Source: an uncultured Lachnospiraceae bacterium (GTDB taxonomy: Bacteria; Bacillota; Clostridia; Lachnospirales; Lachnospiraceae). From it: 22,561 nt of DNA. The notes beneath the pieces are model-generated. The model did not search any database and had not been told where the DNA came from. It saw nothing but the letters and a program-made list of their open reading frames with translations. Made by a program: the position numbers and the translations under genes. The stretch lies in assembly GCA_947382415.1 (NCBI GenBank), contig CANCYO010000049.1:1-22561 (forward strand), in the 5' to 3' direction. The number at the start of each line of letters is the position of its first letter. Position 1 is the first letter of the stretch. Below are positions 22,515-22,561 of the stretch, piece after piece.

Positions 22515-22561
22515 AGATCGGAAGAGCACACGTCTGAACTCCAGTCACGCACGGACATCGC
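22515..22561. other. Untrimmed Illumina TruSeq-type adapter plus index at contig end
   Basis: From 22515 the sequence reads AGATCGGAAGAGC, then CACACGTCTGAACTCCAGTC and AC, the 34-base TruSeq read-1 adapter, without a mismatch. The next eight bases, GCACGGAC, fit an i7 index, and the last five (ATCGC) match the following ATCTC constant with one difference. This is artificial sequence, not part of the genome. The + strand translation gives RKSTRLNSSH and the - strand gives WSSDVCSSDL, both well-known adapter-derived peptides in databases. Confidence 0.98.

Noticed and set aside
22250..22558. A 102-codon minus-strand open frame at the contig end
   Set aside because: Its start and first 14 or so codons come from the Illumina adapter, and the rest is the antisense of the flavoprotein N-terminus.

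Overview
The window reads as a chromosomal contig end from a low-to-mid G+C, spore-forming Clostridia, most likely a gut-type Lachnospiraceae. This is inferred from the yqfC-yqfD-phoH-ybeY sporulation/ribosome block, a LysM+GH18 spore-cortex-type hydrolase, SpoVB/MATE-type and HI0933-type genes in one long co-directional run, and strong GGAGG-type ribosome binding sites. All genes I can support lie on the + strand. There is no tRNA, rRNA, CRISPR array, insertion sequence or phage gene that I can see. No gene-free stretch exceeds about 180 bases.

Region 1 (1-4778) is accessory in character. It holds the tail of an unknown gene, a DUF4253 protein, a SUFU-domain protein, a small unknown protein, and a membrane-anchored alpha/beta hydrolase fused to a roughly 400-residue domain I do not recognise. 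SUFU proteins are known from comparative genomics as immunity proteins of polymorphic toxin systems, so 168-2716 looks like an orphan immunity-type cluster with no toxin in view.

Region 2 (4779-9430) holds an AAC(3)-family acetyltransferase behind its own promoter and a 15-bp dyad, a DegV fatty-acid-binding protein, endonuclease III, and a GntR(YtrA-type)-ATPase-permease cassette of the YtrAB/PmtRAB kind. The intergenic region before the GntR gene carries a near-consensus promoter (TTGACA-17-TATACT) set inside a perfect 21-bp inverted repeat. That repeat resolves into four AACAGT/ACTGTT half-sites on one helical face, a convincing autoregulatory operator.

Region 3 (9470-18490) starts with the LysM-GH18 hydrolase. 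A run then follows from an extended -10 promoter at about 10628: SulP/STAS transporter with an unusual C-terminal extension, pyrimidine-nucleoside phosphorylase, yqfC, yqfD, phoH, a membrane protein in the pgpH position, and ybeY. The last four genes overlap by 11, 14 and 17 bp, which suggests translational coupling. The protein in the pgpH slot keeps a recognisable HD-domain C-terminus but has lost the HD metal-binding dyad and the large extracellular domain, so it is probably a catalytically dead relative of the c-di-AMP phosphodiesterase.

Region 4 (18535-22514) holds a MOP-superfamily flippase, a single-pass membrane protein of unknown function, an HI0933-family flavoprotein, and the first ~91 codons of a COG2509-type FAD-dependent dehydrogenase. 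The last 47 bases (22515-22561) are not genomic: they are an untrimmed Illumina TruSeq-type adapter followed by an index-like octamer. The contig end and any open reading frame running through it are artefacts.
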